Origin: Sipunculus nudus
Lineage: Eukaryota > Annelida > Sipuncula > Golfingiida > Sipunculidae
Assembly (NCBI GenBank): GCA_026874595.1
Contig: CM049310.1
Location: 41,421,558-41,485,557 of the forward strand
DNA: 64,000 nt
Direction: 5' to 3'
Part shown: one piece after another, positions 46,583 to 59,168 of the stretch
Numbering within the stretch: position 1 is the stretch's first letter
Layout: each line of letters opens with the position of its first letter
The notes under the pieces: generated by a model
Seen by the model: the letters and a program-made list of their open reading frames with translations, nothing else
Databases searched by the model: none
What the model was told of the DNA's origin: nothing
Translations under genes and position numbers: made by a program

Positions 46583-48014
46583 TTACAAAAACAATATATA
46601 AGTCTTTTGCACTAAAGGATCAACATCATTTATACATGAAAAAAAAGTCAATAAAAAGTCATCAGTATCTTGAAAATTAAAAACTCCCCACTTTCTTAAG
46701 TGATTTTCTATACAATTTTTCTTTGCTGCAATATGTTTCTCTATAAAATATATATTCCTCACATAGTTTATTGCTTCACTTTTTGTTGGTTTAGCCTGTT
46801 TGCATCTGCATGCATATACATATTTTTTTTTCAAAATAAGTAGTATAAGACTTCGGATATCATTATCTCTGTTCCCTAGTATCACCAAATTAAAACTTAA
46901 GGTCACTTTTTTACTTCCCATTTTCATATTCATCCATAATGTAATATCTGACCAGAATTTTTGCACTATCGTGCATTCCCATAGTAAATGGACAAAATGG
47001 CTCCATGAGACAAAAAGAACAGTAATCACAATCTTTAATCTTTATCTTACATAAAAAAGTATTTGTCGTTAAAATCCTGTTCAGTAATTTATACTGAAAC
47101 GATCTTAAATTTGGAGATTTTGTTATATTCATTGTATGTATAAACGATCTGGAAATGGTGGAAATATTTTCATATAAATTCAGGTCTCTAGACCCTTTCT
47201 TTATTGCCTTTTCTGGTGTTTTATACACATATTTTATCATTTCATCATACACCATCTTCGAAACTTGTTTTGATATTAAAATAACCGTAATTTTATTTTT
47301 TTCCTTATAGGATCCCCCAGTTTCCATAAGCATTTTCTTCCATGCTTTTGGGATGGCATTTATCAGTCCCTGATATTCAAGAAAATGTAAAGGGCTACCA
47401 ATAATATTATTTAACTCTTTATTACTGATAAACCTGTTTAGTCCATTCTCATTGATTATTAACAAGTCAGCTACATTCTTTATTCCGGCATCAAGCCAAT
47501 GTTGATAAAATATTGGTTTATTATCTTTTCTAATATAAGAGTTCATCCATATACATTGACTAAGAATATCATTTTCATCTTCAAGGTTATTATTATAGTT
47601 ATATAAGCACCAAGCTTCCAAAACCTCTCTCTAGAACGGATTAATGTTACGACATATATACAGCAAATCTGTTTTTGCTAAATTACATTTTAAGAATAAA
47701 AAGCCACTTTTAATCAATTTCAGTATATCATGTTTCCATCCTAATTCTGCTTCCTCGAGTAGTAATCTTTTTATCCAGGTAATTTTGAGTGCAGTTTTGT
47801 TGGTCTGTATGTGAGTCATCCTCAGACCCCCACATTCATATGTTCCCACTAATGTTAGTCTTTTTATCTGTTCAGGTTTATGTGACCAAATAAATCCAAA
47901 CATTATTTTTTCTATTTCTTTAAAAAATATTTTGTCAGGCGCAGGTAGGACTGATAGTAAAAATGTAAGTTGTGACAGAGCAAATGTTTTTAATATTATT
48001 ATCTTTCCCTGCAA
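46583..48014 (-). pseudogene. LINE ORF2, C-terminal part
   Basis: Reads QGKIIILKTFALSQLTFLL, FGFIWSHKPEQIKR and GGLRMTHIQTNKTALKITW, the region after RT in L1-like proteins. Further on are LRSFQYKLLNRILTTNTFL and a Cys motif CDYCSFC followed by HLLWECTIVQKFW. Frameshifts near 47625 and 46960. Confidence 0.85.
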
Positions 48015-49389
48015 TGTTATGTTTCTATATGACCAAATATTTAGAAGACTCTTTATTTTCTACACTGCTGGAGTAAAATTAAGTTTCATTAGATGTTTCA
48101 TTTCTGAAGTAATTTTTATTCCTAATATATCTACTGGGCCGTAGGACCATTTAAGATGTAATCTTTCTGTTTTATGTCTCCATGGTAAAACCGGCCTATT
48201 TTGCCTTAAGAAAGGCATAACTACTGTTTTCTCTATATTTATATTAAGCCCCGAAACCAATGCAAAACGTTTAAATATTTCAAGAGCTTCTTTTAATGAG
48301 GTTGCATCTTTTAGGGTAAGTGTAGTGTCATCTGCATATTGTAGTATTTTGTTTCCAAAATATCCCTTAATGTTTTGATTTGCTCTGATTTGTATTGCCA
48401 AGGTTTCTATACACAAGATGAAAAGATATGGGGAAAATGGGCAGCCTTGCCTTACTCCTTTTGAGATTTCAAAATAGTCAAAAATCCAACCATTATTATT
48501 AATACAGCTACTGGCATTTTTTTAAATATGTTACACCACTTTTCAATTAAAGATCCAAATTTAAAATATTTCAAAGCCTGTGATAAAAATCCTCTTTCTA
48601 ATTTATCATATGCTTTCTCAAAATCTATCATAATCAATAAGCCATTTATTTTTGTTTTCTTTGCCTGGTAAATATTATTAATAATTTGATTGATGTTTTC
48701 ACTAATGTATCTATTTTTTAGAAAACCTGTTTGATTTTGATTAATTATTTCAGGCAAGGCTTTTTTCATCCTAGAGGCTACAATTTCGGCAATAATTTTA
48801 TAATCCGCATTAAGTAAAGATATAGGTCTCCAATTTCTCATTTCCATTTCATATTTACCTTTCTTTGGAATTAGACTAATAACACCCTGTTTTATAGAAT
48901 ATGAGAGATCTCCTGTATTATATATATATATATATATTCTAATGCATCTATAAAGTATGTTTTGAGTTGTTCCCAAAATGTTTTGTAAAATTCTGCTGGT
49001 AAACCGTCACTTCCCGGCGTTTTGTTATTTTTCTGTGACATCAAGCTTTGAGTAATTTCCTTTTCATTTAGAGGTATACTAAGAAATTCTTGCATTTTAT
49101 CTGAAAGTTTCATTGTTGGGTTTAACGAAGCCCAAAAATCATCTTTATATTCTTTATTTATATCATCCTCTTGTTTTTTATAAAATGACTGATAATAATT
49201 TCTAGCTGGAGATAGAATATTTTTCTGGTTTTCTGTTATTGTGCCATCAGGTAATCTTATTTTATTGATCCTTTTTTTATTATAGTTTCTTCTTTCTAGA
49301 TCGAGAAAGTATTTTGAGGATTTTTCACCATGTTCGTACCATCTTTCTCTACTTCTAATTATTACACCCTTTGTTTGTTCTTGTACCAT
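48015..49389 (-). pseudogene. LINE ORF2, reverse transcriptase
   Basis: Motifs in order: NNKTPGSDGLPAEFYKTFW, GVISLIPKKGKYEM, NWRPISLLNADYKI, LKNRYISENI, LLIMIDFEKAYDKL (first catalytic Asp), GVRQGCPFSPYLFIL (in a shifted frame near 48450), and the YADD loop in ILQYADDTTLTL. This is a non-LTR RT of the L1 group. Breaks lie near 48910 (a TA repeat) and 48430. Confidence 0.92.
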
Positions 49390-50400
49390 TTGTTCTAATC
49401 TTTCCTGTATTTATATATTCTATATCTTCCTGTTGGTTTCTATCAATGAATAATTTTATCTTTTTTTCAAATGATTGTATTTCATCTCTCCTTCTTTCTG
49501 CTCTTTGAATTCCATATGTTATACTTTCTCTTCTAAAACTCATTTTCAAGGTTTCCCATAATAAAGCAGGATTGGCACCAATGTTATCTTTCACAGTGTT
49601 TTGTATGGTTAAATTTTTAGTGTATTATACTCTTTCTCTTTCAAATAGGCAGTATTTAGTTTCCATAGTCCTTTACCACTCTTATTAAATGATGTTTGTA
49701 GTACGAAACTTACTGCAAGGTGATCAGATTTATAATTGGGTACAATTTCTGAAATAACTGCTTTGTCCTGAAGCCCATTTGAAATAAAAAAATAATCAAG
49801 ACAGCTTTGGATAAGGGAGTTTTCTGGACCACGTACATTTTTTAACTTCTGGATTGTTGTATCTCCATATGTCAATCAGTCCACTTTCATCCATGTAATT
49901 TAATATAACACTCTGGCTATGTTTATTTGTATCCAATCTACCTCCAGCTTTTTCTTTATTTACGTCTAATACTGTATTCCAATCTCCTGCTAGGAGCCTG
50001 TTATCATTGGCTATATTTTCATTCTTATTAAAAATTTCATGGAAAAAGGATGGTGTATCATTGTTTGGTCCATATATATTTGAAAGTGTCACGCGTATAC
50101 CTTCAACTGTACAGTCTGCAATTATATAACTACCATTTTTGTCAATTTCTTTTTTATGTATCTCATGTTGAATGTTATTTTTAATCAATATGGCAACCCC
50201 CCTCGAGTTACTGCTGTCATGACTTTAAAAAAATTGTATGACCCCATTCTGAACGCCACATATACTCTGTCTTTCGTACTATGCGTCTCTTGAATAAAAA
50301 TTGAATGTTTTTTCTTTGCAACCAGTAGAATGTTTCACGTCGTTTCTTGTTGTCTGCTAAACCCCTTGCATTAAAAGAAAGAAAATAAATACTACTGTTC
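49390..50400 (-). pseudogene. LINE ORF2, APE-type endonuclease
   Basis: From about 50400: FNARGLADNKKRREVFHWL, then QETHST (catalytic Glu), then TRGGLPY-like text. IADCTVEGIRVTLSNIYGP, LLAGDWNTVLDV and SDHLAV (catalytic Asp-His) follow. Two or three frameshifts lie in the first 200 bases and near 49800. Confidence 0.88.
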
Positions 50401-51062
50401 GTTTTGAATCAATATACTAACTCAGTCATATATTTTCCAACTACAAGCATATTAATGACAAAGCCCAAAAGGATACATGAACCAAATATCGCCCTTGCAG
50501 TACTGCCCACATGGCCATAACCCTGGTTCGAAAAGTTTAATCTAAAGTATACTTGACATAACTTGTAGACTATAGTAAGTGATGTATCAATAATGTAATT
50601 TGTCGGCTGGATATAACATAATCACAACACATATATCTGAAAACGCCTACCACATAAACCATACAAATTCTGTCACAACGTCAACAGTACAACAAAATCG
50701 CTTGAGCGATAAATCAGTACACAGAGTAGGAAACACCAAAATAACCTTCCAGTTGCTCGTAATCTAAACCAGTCACCTCCCCTCACAGCTATTTAACATT
50801 TTCTATTTTCATTTGTACATTGAATTCTGTCACCTCGGTTTTTTTACTAAAAAAGAATTAAATAATTATAGTTCGAACAAAAAAGTTTATCACTGGTTTT
50901 TCAAACATGTGAAAACTAATAAATTTGAAATAAATACCACAATTATGAGCTATAATAAAACAAAGTTATGAGCGCCCTCTTTTGGCAAATATTAAAACAA
51001 TTGCCACCATGTGCCGTATCCGGGGCGTCTTTGTTATGTGGTACAGGTGTTGTTTACTGTCT
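50401..51062 (-). other. spacer between LINE ORF1 and ORF2
   Basis: About 660 bases with no readable domain. Longer than usual for L1-type elements, so it may hold a decayed insertion. Confidence 0.4.
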
Positions 51063-51948
51063 CTACGGAGATGTTTCTGCGTTCTTGTTGTTCTGGTCGT
51101 TGATTTTGACCACATGGCCGTCAACGATTAGTTTGCCGCGGTAGAACCTGGCCTTTAATCCGTGTTGCCTATATGCTGTTGCCATTTGTGGTTGGGCTCT
51201 TTTCTTCAGTTGATAGTCAGCCTTGGTCAGGTCCTCGAAAACTCTGATTCGGGCGCCTTCAACTCTGTTCATGTTTTGTTTGGCCGATTGTAGTATTTTG
51301 TTACGCTCTTTTTGGCTTGTCAGCCTGGCTTTAATCTGTCGTTGGCCTGTTGACTTTCATTCCCCACACGGTGTGCATTTTCTACAAGAGTTATAATTTC
51401 ATCCACGGATTTTAACCCAAGCAGCTCATTTGTTGATATAATTTCTGCCACTAATGGCGCACAGTCCTCATTGTTTTGTTCTTTTATACCTGTTACAAGG
51501 ATGTTGAACTCTCTAGAGTATCGTTCCTGGCTGTTAGGTATATCCAAAATTTGCTGGATAATTTGTTCCTGGTGTTTTTCATATGTCACTTGTTTTTCTC
51601 TCAGTTTTGCAAGTTCTGTGTTTAATGTTTTGTTTTCTTCTACTGTATTTTCCAGTTTACTTCTACAGTCTGCAATTTCTGTTTGTGTGAATTCCATGCT
51701 TTCTTTCACTCATCAATAAGATTAGTGTTCTTATCTGTTTGGACTTTGATATTATTCAATTTTCTGTCAATTTCTTTATGAAGTGATTTTTGGCAATTTT
51801 CTATGGCGTCAGTTAATAATTTCTTCAAGTTCTCAAATTCATTGTCAATGTGTTCTTTGATAACCTTTGTTTGCTCACCTTCACTATCGGCCATAGTGAA
51901 CGTTTGACCTGCTATTTCCTCCTGTATACTTGACTCACTGTCCGCCAT
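51063..51948 (-). pseudogene. LINE ORF1 (coiled coil, RRM, C-terminal domain)
   Basis: ATG at 51948 (MADSESSIQEEIAGQ). A long coiled coil (about residues 25-150) is followed by the RRM-like SREFNILVTGIKEQN and IITLVENAHRVGNE. The C-terminal domain has MNRVEGARIRVFEDLTKADY and YRGKLIVDGHVVKI. Two single-base shifts (near 51708 and 51325) are the only breaks seen. The layout matches L1-type ORF1 RNA chaperones. Confidence 0.87.
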
Positions 51949-52155
51949 ACCTCCCGTCGAATGGTACTTCCTTTTCTATAAATATTTTTCTATTCCGTGT
52001 ATTTTTGACTTGGTTTGTTTTTTGGATCTAAGTTCCATTCCTTAGACCAACTCTAGATATGTCCACTAGTCCGAACACTCACAATAATCCGACTTTATTT
52101 GAGAGGTTTTGAGGAACAGGTCCGTCTAGCCCGCCATATTGCACCGGAAGTCTTG
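51949..52155 (-). promoter_or_regulatory. LINE 5' leader
   Basis: More GC-rich than the flank, starting near 'acttccggtgcaatatggcggg' on the minus strand. The likely transcription start region; exact border unknown. Confidence 0.45.
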
Positions 52156-53727
52156 TAACTTGTAAAACTTCATTTGGTGAGTATTATTCAATTCTGAACG
52201 CATCTAAATACATTGTCATTTATGTAACTCCACCTCTTGTTATCACATCCATGACTTTAGTCTATACGAGAAGCGCGAGTGGTTATTTCATGTGCTGTAT
52301 GTGTGCAAGACATAGATAATGTTTTAAGATTAAAGACCAACGTATTGGATAAACTATTAATTTTATGTGTACTTGCAATATCCTAAAAGTAAAATCATGC
52401 AAGGCAACATCAATTTAATATAAGTATTAGTTAGTATGTTTGTGCACTTTTCTGCAAAGTTTTATTTTTGCACTCATGAATATTTGTTAATCAGTAGAGT
52501 ATTTCATTAAATTTTAAGTGATTATGTCATTGAAATAGTAAATACATATTTTATTATATACTGAGTAATTATTTGACACAACACAGCTCAATTGTCTGTA
52601 GGTAATCGATCATGCAGTTAAATGATAAATAATGGTACAGGCAAAATCACTAAATCAGGTAAAATGATACTTAATACGTTTGTTGAACGTGTGGTATAAA
52701 GGGATTTTCCAGAAGGGTTCACATCTACGGGACATTTTAATAGATTTGTACTTAAATGCAGTTACATATGCCATCTTAAAGATAAAATAACTCCTACAAA
52801 GGTCTGGAAAAGAGCCTTACTACACAAAGGATCAGGTCATATTACCATCAAGTTCAATAACCAGTGGTAAATCAAAAGACGCAACAAATTTAGGTACTCA
52901 ATAGGTAGTACTCAATAAGTTCAAAATAGTTTAAACGTTTTTAGTTGAATGAGATTGTTGTATGAATATGTGGAATCTTGGAATGTAAAGGGGATTGTAT
53001 GTTGTTTCACGCTTTTTAAATATCAAGGTATTTTTGGGAATTCAAGAGCCGGAATTCCTGATACATTCCAATGAGAGAGCAACAAAGTTCACCATTAAAT
53101 TTTTCGCACAATGACTAAGAAAGACATCCCTCCCCATCAGGGGGCATTGGTCTTTTTGCTGGGTTTCTCCCTGGCAAGTGCCCTATTGGGATTTCTCTAA
53201 ACGAAGACAACCCGAAATGCATGCCTTTGCACGACTGGTCAGATTCTCGTTGGCGCTGGCAGCAGCGTTGGTGTTAAACACTTACGGTTGGTAGCTGGAG
53301 CAAAATCTGTAAAATTTCAGTTTCCTGCCAGTTTTCGTATATGCGTGTGATAAGCGTGAATCGACTCGTGGTTGTTATTTTGCTGGACGAAATCTGTAAT
53401 TTCACCTTCGACATTTCTATGCGGCGATCAAGGGCGTGCGCAGGATTTTAGCGGGGGGGGGGGGGAGTCTGAGGGCACAGCTCCCCCCCCCCCTTCGTCC
53501 GAGACAGTCGACAATCGCACTATGACCTATATATCCCCCCCCATCGGATGTTTTTTTGCAAATGCATAGAGTTATAGGCCTACTTCGCGTCAGGAATGAC
53601 AGTCACTGACAATTGGTTATGTGTCTATTAGAGCAAATTATTATTAGGATTAATTAAAACTCAATGATGTTTGAGCAGAAAGGATATATTTCATTCAGTT
53701 CATTTTGGAGATAACATGTTAACGCTC
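52156..53727. other. no gene recognised; G/C-run dispersed repeat at 53420-53600
   Basis: AT-rich until 53100. The segment 53420-53600 ('gcgtgcgcaggattttagcggggg', then a long C run) is a dispersed repeat with expandable G and C runs, typical of many invertebrate genomes. No exon is supported. Confidence 0.5.
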
Positions 53728-54163
53728 TGACTGAGACTAAGCAGGGCCTCCGAGAGAAATATTTCGAGGCAGCAAAAATGGTGTCTCGCCCCCCCCCCCT
53801 TTTTCTTCGTTATAACAACCCTTCAGTTTTACGGATGTAATCAACTCTTTATTCGATTTAAATCCAAGGCTATACCTATTGAAGCAGTATACTAAAAATG
53901 GACTGTAACAGATGGATGCATAGTTTTCTCCATTTAATACTACGTATATTATATCATTTATATATAATTAATCCACATGCTTAACTGAAATAAAAATCAT
54001 ATGGAGGTCTTAGTAGGCATCCGTATAACCTCAGGCTAAAGGCAAGCAACCTACTATACAAGAGGTTACTCACACTACAGTATGTGCTTCTCATGTTATA
54101 TGTGCCATCAACAACAATACTATCACAATAAAGACAAAACCAATTGAAACTTGGAAGAACAAA
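53728..54163. repeat. 430-bp dispersed repeat, copy 2
   Basis: Same as 45068-45500, same orientation. The flanking bases before both copies are similar ('ctctgaa/c'), the bases after differ. Confidence 0.9.
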
Positions 54164-54965
54164 AATATAAAAAAATATAAGGGGTTAAAAATTATAATAA
54201 AGTGAGACTTCTGCATTTTCGAACATTTCATTGGACTTAATTTAGACCCCTCAATTTGGATTAAGAACTCCATATACATGTTTCAAAATGACAAACGGGA
54301 TGCGCATTTCTGTCGCCCTATATCGGATCCTCACTGAGTTTCCTTACTTAATTTATATAAGCTTAAATAAAAACTAAATGAGACTTCTACATATTCAAAC
54401 ATATTATTCTACTCCTTAGGAAATGCCTGGTCGATAGGGCACCCCTTTGGCGCATCGTGCCCCCGTTACGGTGAACCTGCTCACCTCACCGCTCATAGGG
54501 CCTGCTTCAGATACTGACGTTACCTGAAACAATCACAGAACCGATATTTAATGGCTAACCACCAGGACTGTCGTTCTCCATGACCTATGCATGAGCAGCA
54601 GCTTTCAATGAGAATTGTGATTGGTCCATCATAGCTACAAGAGGGTGTCATCATATACTGTTACTAAATCGAAACAGTTAAAACTTTGCCCTGGGCCTTA
54701 CAAATAGTGAGCTTATTTTGCTAAAAGGTTGGGCACGCCCTAACAATTAACGAAATTGGGTGCAAAAAAAATTTATTGGACAGATTTAAGGGGGGGGGGG
54801 GCGCCTGTTGCGCATATTCAGTGAATTCATCAAGTGCAGGACTAAATGTGTGGCCGGTATCTGGCAGTGTGCTAAAGATTTCATTTAAATCGGGGCCAGC
54901 AGCTACTATATACCCTTTTTCTGATTCTGATTACGAATGTTCATAGCCAGGGACGTAGTTATTAA

Positions 54966-54968
<3 letters not shown>

Positions 54969-55040
<72 letters not shown>
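54969..55040. repeat. (TA)n microsatellite
   Basis: About 36 TA dinucleotides. Confidence 0.95.
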
Positions 55041-55042
<2 letters not shown>

Positions 55043-55349
55043 TGTATGTCAACATTGTCAAGGGTGCATATTACATGTAAAGAACACCTTACTTGTACTA
55101 CTCTATCGATGATTTCCTACTTTTGACATGTTGCTAATATCCTAAGACTGGTTCCTTTCCTTCATTTTAATCTATTGGTATTATTCCCGAATAAAGGAAC
55201 GAATCTGCAGTATTTCAACAGTTCTGTAAACGTGATATTGAAGCATATGTACACTGTCAACGCCTCTAATAACGATGGATAATAAATCGTTACGTGATTG
55301 ATACGTCTGCGTTTCGTTTTCGATACGAGGAAATGGCATGTACGTACCG

Positions 55350-55512
55350 CCGACGTGGCGTTTTGTGTACACGATATGACGCTGAAGTTAGAGCTCGTTC
55401 AATTTTTATGAGCGCAATGCAGACAGATCGCAGGAAAAAAAAACATATGGTGTTGCTAACACGTTGTTCAAACGTTTGCCCAGCCAATATCGTGTACACA
55501 TAACGCACGTCT
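55350..55512. repeat. small inverted repeat
   Basis: 'gacgtggcgttttgtgtaca' near 55353 is repeated in reverse complement near 55485-55512, continuing with 'cacgatat'. About 110 bases lie between the arms. It may be the remnant of a small hairpin element. Confidence 0.5.
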
Positions 55513-57983
55513 GCGTAACGTCCATGGAGGTGATCGCACACATATTGCAGACGATTCGTTAGAAACCTTAGGGAAGCGGAGTTTATTTACTGGGGTAACT
55601 GAACTTCTTTTTTTCGGTGATAAAAGTTGACACTTAACGTGTTCCACCACAAAGGTGACATCATTTGACAATTCATGACATTAACAGCTTAGCAACGTTA
55701 AATGGACAAAAAAAAATCGTATTTATAAAGCACTCAAATGATATAAATAATATAAATCTTCTAAGGAGAGGTTCCATTTTAATTCAGTCCAATGAATTGT
55801 AGATATCCGTCTTTGAGAAAGAAGATAAGAGAAGGCCCGAATGAAATACAATGTCAAATTAACTGTCTTTTTGCAGAAAGTTATAAATCATTAATATTAC
55901 ATTTATTAGCTTTCTAGTGATAAACATATCTCATTTTCTCGTACAAACATATATAATTGTATACCAACCCGCTACACAGTCAAAGTATGAAGTCAGCAAG
56001 GCGGACATCATGAGGAACCCCACAGTTACAACAAAGACGTATTTCTATTAAATTGTATTACCATGTCTATTGCTTTATAACATGAGGGTCTTTCCAAGGC
56101 TGATGATGTTCCTGCTAAAGCCTGATATATCTACATGTATTACATGCATTTTTGAAGTCCCGGCTCAGTAAGCTTCTTAAATAATATTTAATATATTTAG
56201 AAAATAATCTTACTTTTGATATTGAAAACAAGTAAACAGAAAAAATACCGTATATCAGCTCATTCTTAGAATAATTCCCTTTTAAATGAGTATCTGTTTT
56301 CCACTGAATACGAAAGGGAAATATACTCGCAAAGGAGAATTAAGGTATGAATGATTTTGGATAAAGTTTTTTTTTTAAGGAGTTCGCATATGAAAATACG
56401 ATATCTATACACGCATATAGATAATTATTTTTACGCCTGAAAAAAAGGTACAACACAAAACTCACTTCACCAGAACCTAGAATTCATATAGAAGTACAAA
56501 TATAAAAATATAGCTTAAACTATCACCCTGACGAATACCTAATACTGGTTGGAATAGCCGTCGATTTTTGAATCTATGGGGACCATAATGTAACAGAAGA
56601 ATAAAATATTGCGACATGAGACACGTTATCGTTGGCATTTATTTGTTGTAGATTTGTTTTATTTGATCCTACTCTTCGATAAAATAAACTTTGATATAGA
56701 ATACAATAAATAATATATAATTTACATATAATTCATATATTATATAAAATGCTTACATTTACATCATAAAACTTATTATGTTATGTTTAACGATTTTTAT
56801 AATTGAGCGATGTATAAACTTAACGGATTCACTTAAAAAAAGTAATCAGCAACTGAGCAAAGTTTTTCGTCTCTCAGTGTCAGCAGTTCCTTGTATGCCC
56901 AGCTTTGTAATCCGACGTTTTAACGTAAACAGAAAAGAGAGAGTCCATTATGAGAGGGTGAGGTAAGGATGCCGGAAAATCAATGTACAACTTCTTCAAA
57001 GCGTTAAATAACTTACCCAACGTTTCTAACAATTTAAAATTGTCTAAATAATGACAGGCATGAGAAAAACTAGTTTACAAATATATTTTATATTTTTACA
57101 CATTATATATATAGCCCACCCTACCCATGGCTACTTCAAGAACTTCAGGAATGGACGATTTGTCCGTTAAAACGGGTGTCCGCCTCAGCGGGGGTTGGGG
57201 CTAGGCCGTCATATCTGAGATCTAAGTGCAGGGCAAAACAATAGATGAAAACTTATTTTTTCCTATATCGATTGGTTCTTTACGCAAAATTACAAACGAA
57301 TAAATGTTATTGTTATTTTTTAATAAATAAGCCAATCACATTAATGATTATACATTCATGTTAATGATTGTTAACGTTATTTCGTCTTTTTTGTCTTTTT
57401 CAAAGGTCGTCTTTTTGTTTTGCCATTAAATATTATTAAAACAGTCAAAAGAAGCAAAATGGAACATTTTCTCTTTAAAAATCACTCAAAGTTTTATTAA
57501 TATTACAGTGTTACAATTACCGCCACCGCAGGCTGTTTTTTTTTGGGGGGGGGGGGGTGGGTTTCATGGTCTCCATCTTAGATTTTGACGTCAAACAAAG
57601 ATTCCCCACGTTAGACGTAGTAACACCCGCTTCATTCATGATCTCTACGCCACCGTTTTCCATTTTTAGTAATTTAATTGTAATTACACCGGGTAAACAC
57701 TTCATTTGCATCCATTCTATGATGTATTAAAATAATTACAGACGCCATCATGCTCAAATAAAAAACATCATTTTATATATTTCAAGGCAATGATTTTTAC
57801 TTCTCGTTGGTTCCTGAAGCGAGTTATTCCCTTTTTTTATACCCAAGTGGTTCAGTATTATCAACTATACACACATTGCGAAAGGAAATTCCGCCCTTTT
57901 GAGGCGTTGTCAAAACAACAAAAATATATGCATCTTCATAAAAAAAAGTTGGTAAAATTAGTTAAAAGGAAAATGGAAAAATA

Positions 57984-58135
57984 CTTTCTGATGATGGCAA
58001 GATAGCTAATATGTTAAATGAATATTTCTCTGCAGTAGCTACAAAACATATTGAATCACTACCTGAACCTCCAAGGCTATTTGGGACAGAAACAGTGAAA
58101 GAATTCTATGATAGTGAACGTCAAACAAACTGGTG
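57984..58135 (+). pseudogene. LINE fragment, pre-RT region (CR1/jockey-like)
   Basis: Open text DDGKIANMLNEYFSAVATKH, then IESLPEPPRLFGTETVK, up to a TGA. The motif of an acidic start, then 'LNEYF', is typical of the stretch just before the RT of many non-LTR elements. Nothing else of the element is readable. Confidence 0.5.
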
Positions 58136-58289
58136 AACTCGTTCATACGTACGTTCCAAAAAAAGTGTAATAAGGAATAAGGAATAAGACCAGTGTTAAC
58201 AAAATAATAATATATATTAAAAAAAGTTACTTACATTCTCTGGAGAGGCCCTCCCTTTACACCATTAAAGAATATAAACACATGCATAC

Positions 58290-59168
58290 TTTTACGGAAC
58301 CTAATATAAACTGATCACGTAGTCATGACGAACATAAATGTTGTAATGGAGAAAAAAAAAATCAGATTCTGTAACACTTGGCAGCGTGAAATGTGTAGGG
58401 AAATGAATAAAGAAGTCAGTGTTTTTTTGTTTGTTAACAAATAATTATAATTTATTCTTAAAACAATCCTAACGTTACAATACTATAAATCAATACAATT
58501 ACATAGTATAACAACAGTACAACAGTAAATCAATACAAGTACATAAATAAAGTGTGCAGTACCTGGATCCACCACTGTCACAGCGACAACAAGTCCTTTA
58601 TAACGTACAACCCAGATGAACATTTCACATAAATCTTCTCAGAGGATGACAGTCCAGCTCATTCACCAAAATCAATTCGTTGTAATCCAAAAGTAAAGTT
58701 CTTGTTAAAATCCCAAAAACAAACTGAAGGCTATTTACGATCCGTCACGTATTTAGAGGAAAATCTATAACTGCCGCACTTATCGGAAAAGGTCTACAAA
58801 CTGACACACACTTCTGTGTCCACTAGAATTTTTTTCTCCTCTCTATCGGCTCTCAAACACAGCCCCCCTATTTATAACTTCTCACCCCAAGCCGAGAACT
58901 TTCCATTTCCTGAAACATCCAGAGAACCTTACATGATACACAGTACACACGCGTTACAAGAAACATCTAGAACAAGAACGCTGTGTCTCTACATGTCAGG
59001 GTTCACACGTGGACCAGCCCGGCTCGGCCTGGCGAGAAAGCCCGACACTAGCATGACCGCTGTTTACACGTCAGTCCCCATGCGTGGGCCGGGCTATGCC
59101 GCAATAGAATTAACCGAGCGCTGTGTAGAGTTCACATGTAAGAATGCTGCAAACAAAAATTTTAGACA
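58290..59168 (-). mobile_element. solo LTR, Gmr1-like family
   Basis: Matches the 5' LTR (22348-23234) over almost its whole length on the minus strand: 'tgcagcattcttacatgtg', 'ggcatagcccggccc', 'ccacgtgtgaaccctgac', 'ttctctgagaagattt', 'gctgtgacagtgg' and 'cactgacttctttattcattt'. It keeps the first ~160 bp that the 3' LTR at 30548 lacks. No internal sequence adjoins it. Confidence 0.85.

Larger units (their letters stand above)
46270..52155 (-). mobile_element. L1/Tx1-type LINE, near full length
   Basis: On the minus strand: 5' leader, ORF1, ORF2 (endonuclease, RT, C-terminal Cys region) and a 3' UTR. The UTR contains two diverged copies of a ~135-bp unit, near 46410-46545 and 46546-46665 (both with 'catcttatctctat' and 'caataaagtc'). 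The element is close to 5.9 kb, so it is nearly complete. Frameshifts in both ORFs show it is inactive. Its 3' end meets a (TA)n tract, as expected if microsatellites are targets. Confidence 0.85.
54164..57979. other. intergenic DNA, no gene recognised
   Basis: Contains a (TA)n tract (54969-55040), a short hairpin (55350-55512), G runs (54790-54801, 57545-57557) and AT-rich filler. Open frames are short and lack motifs. Confidence 0.5.
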
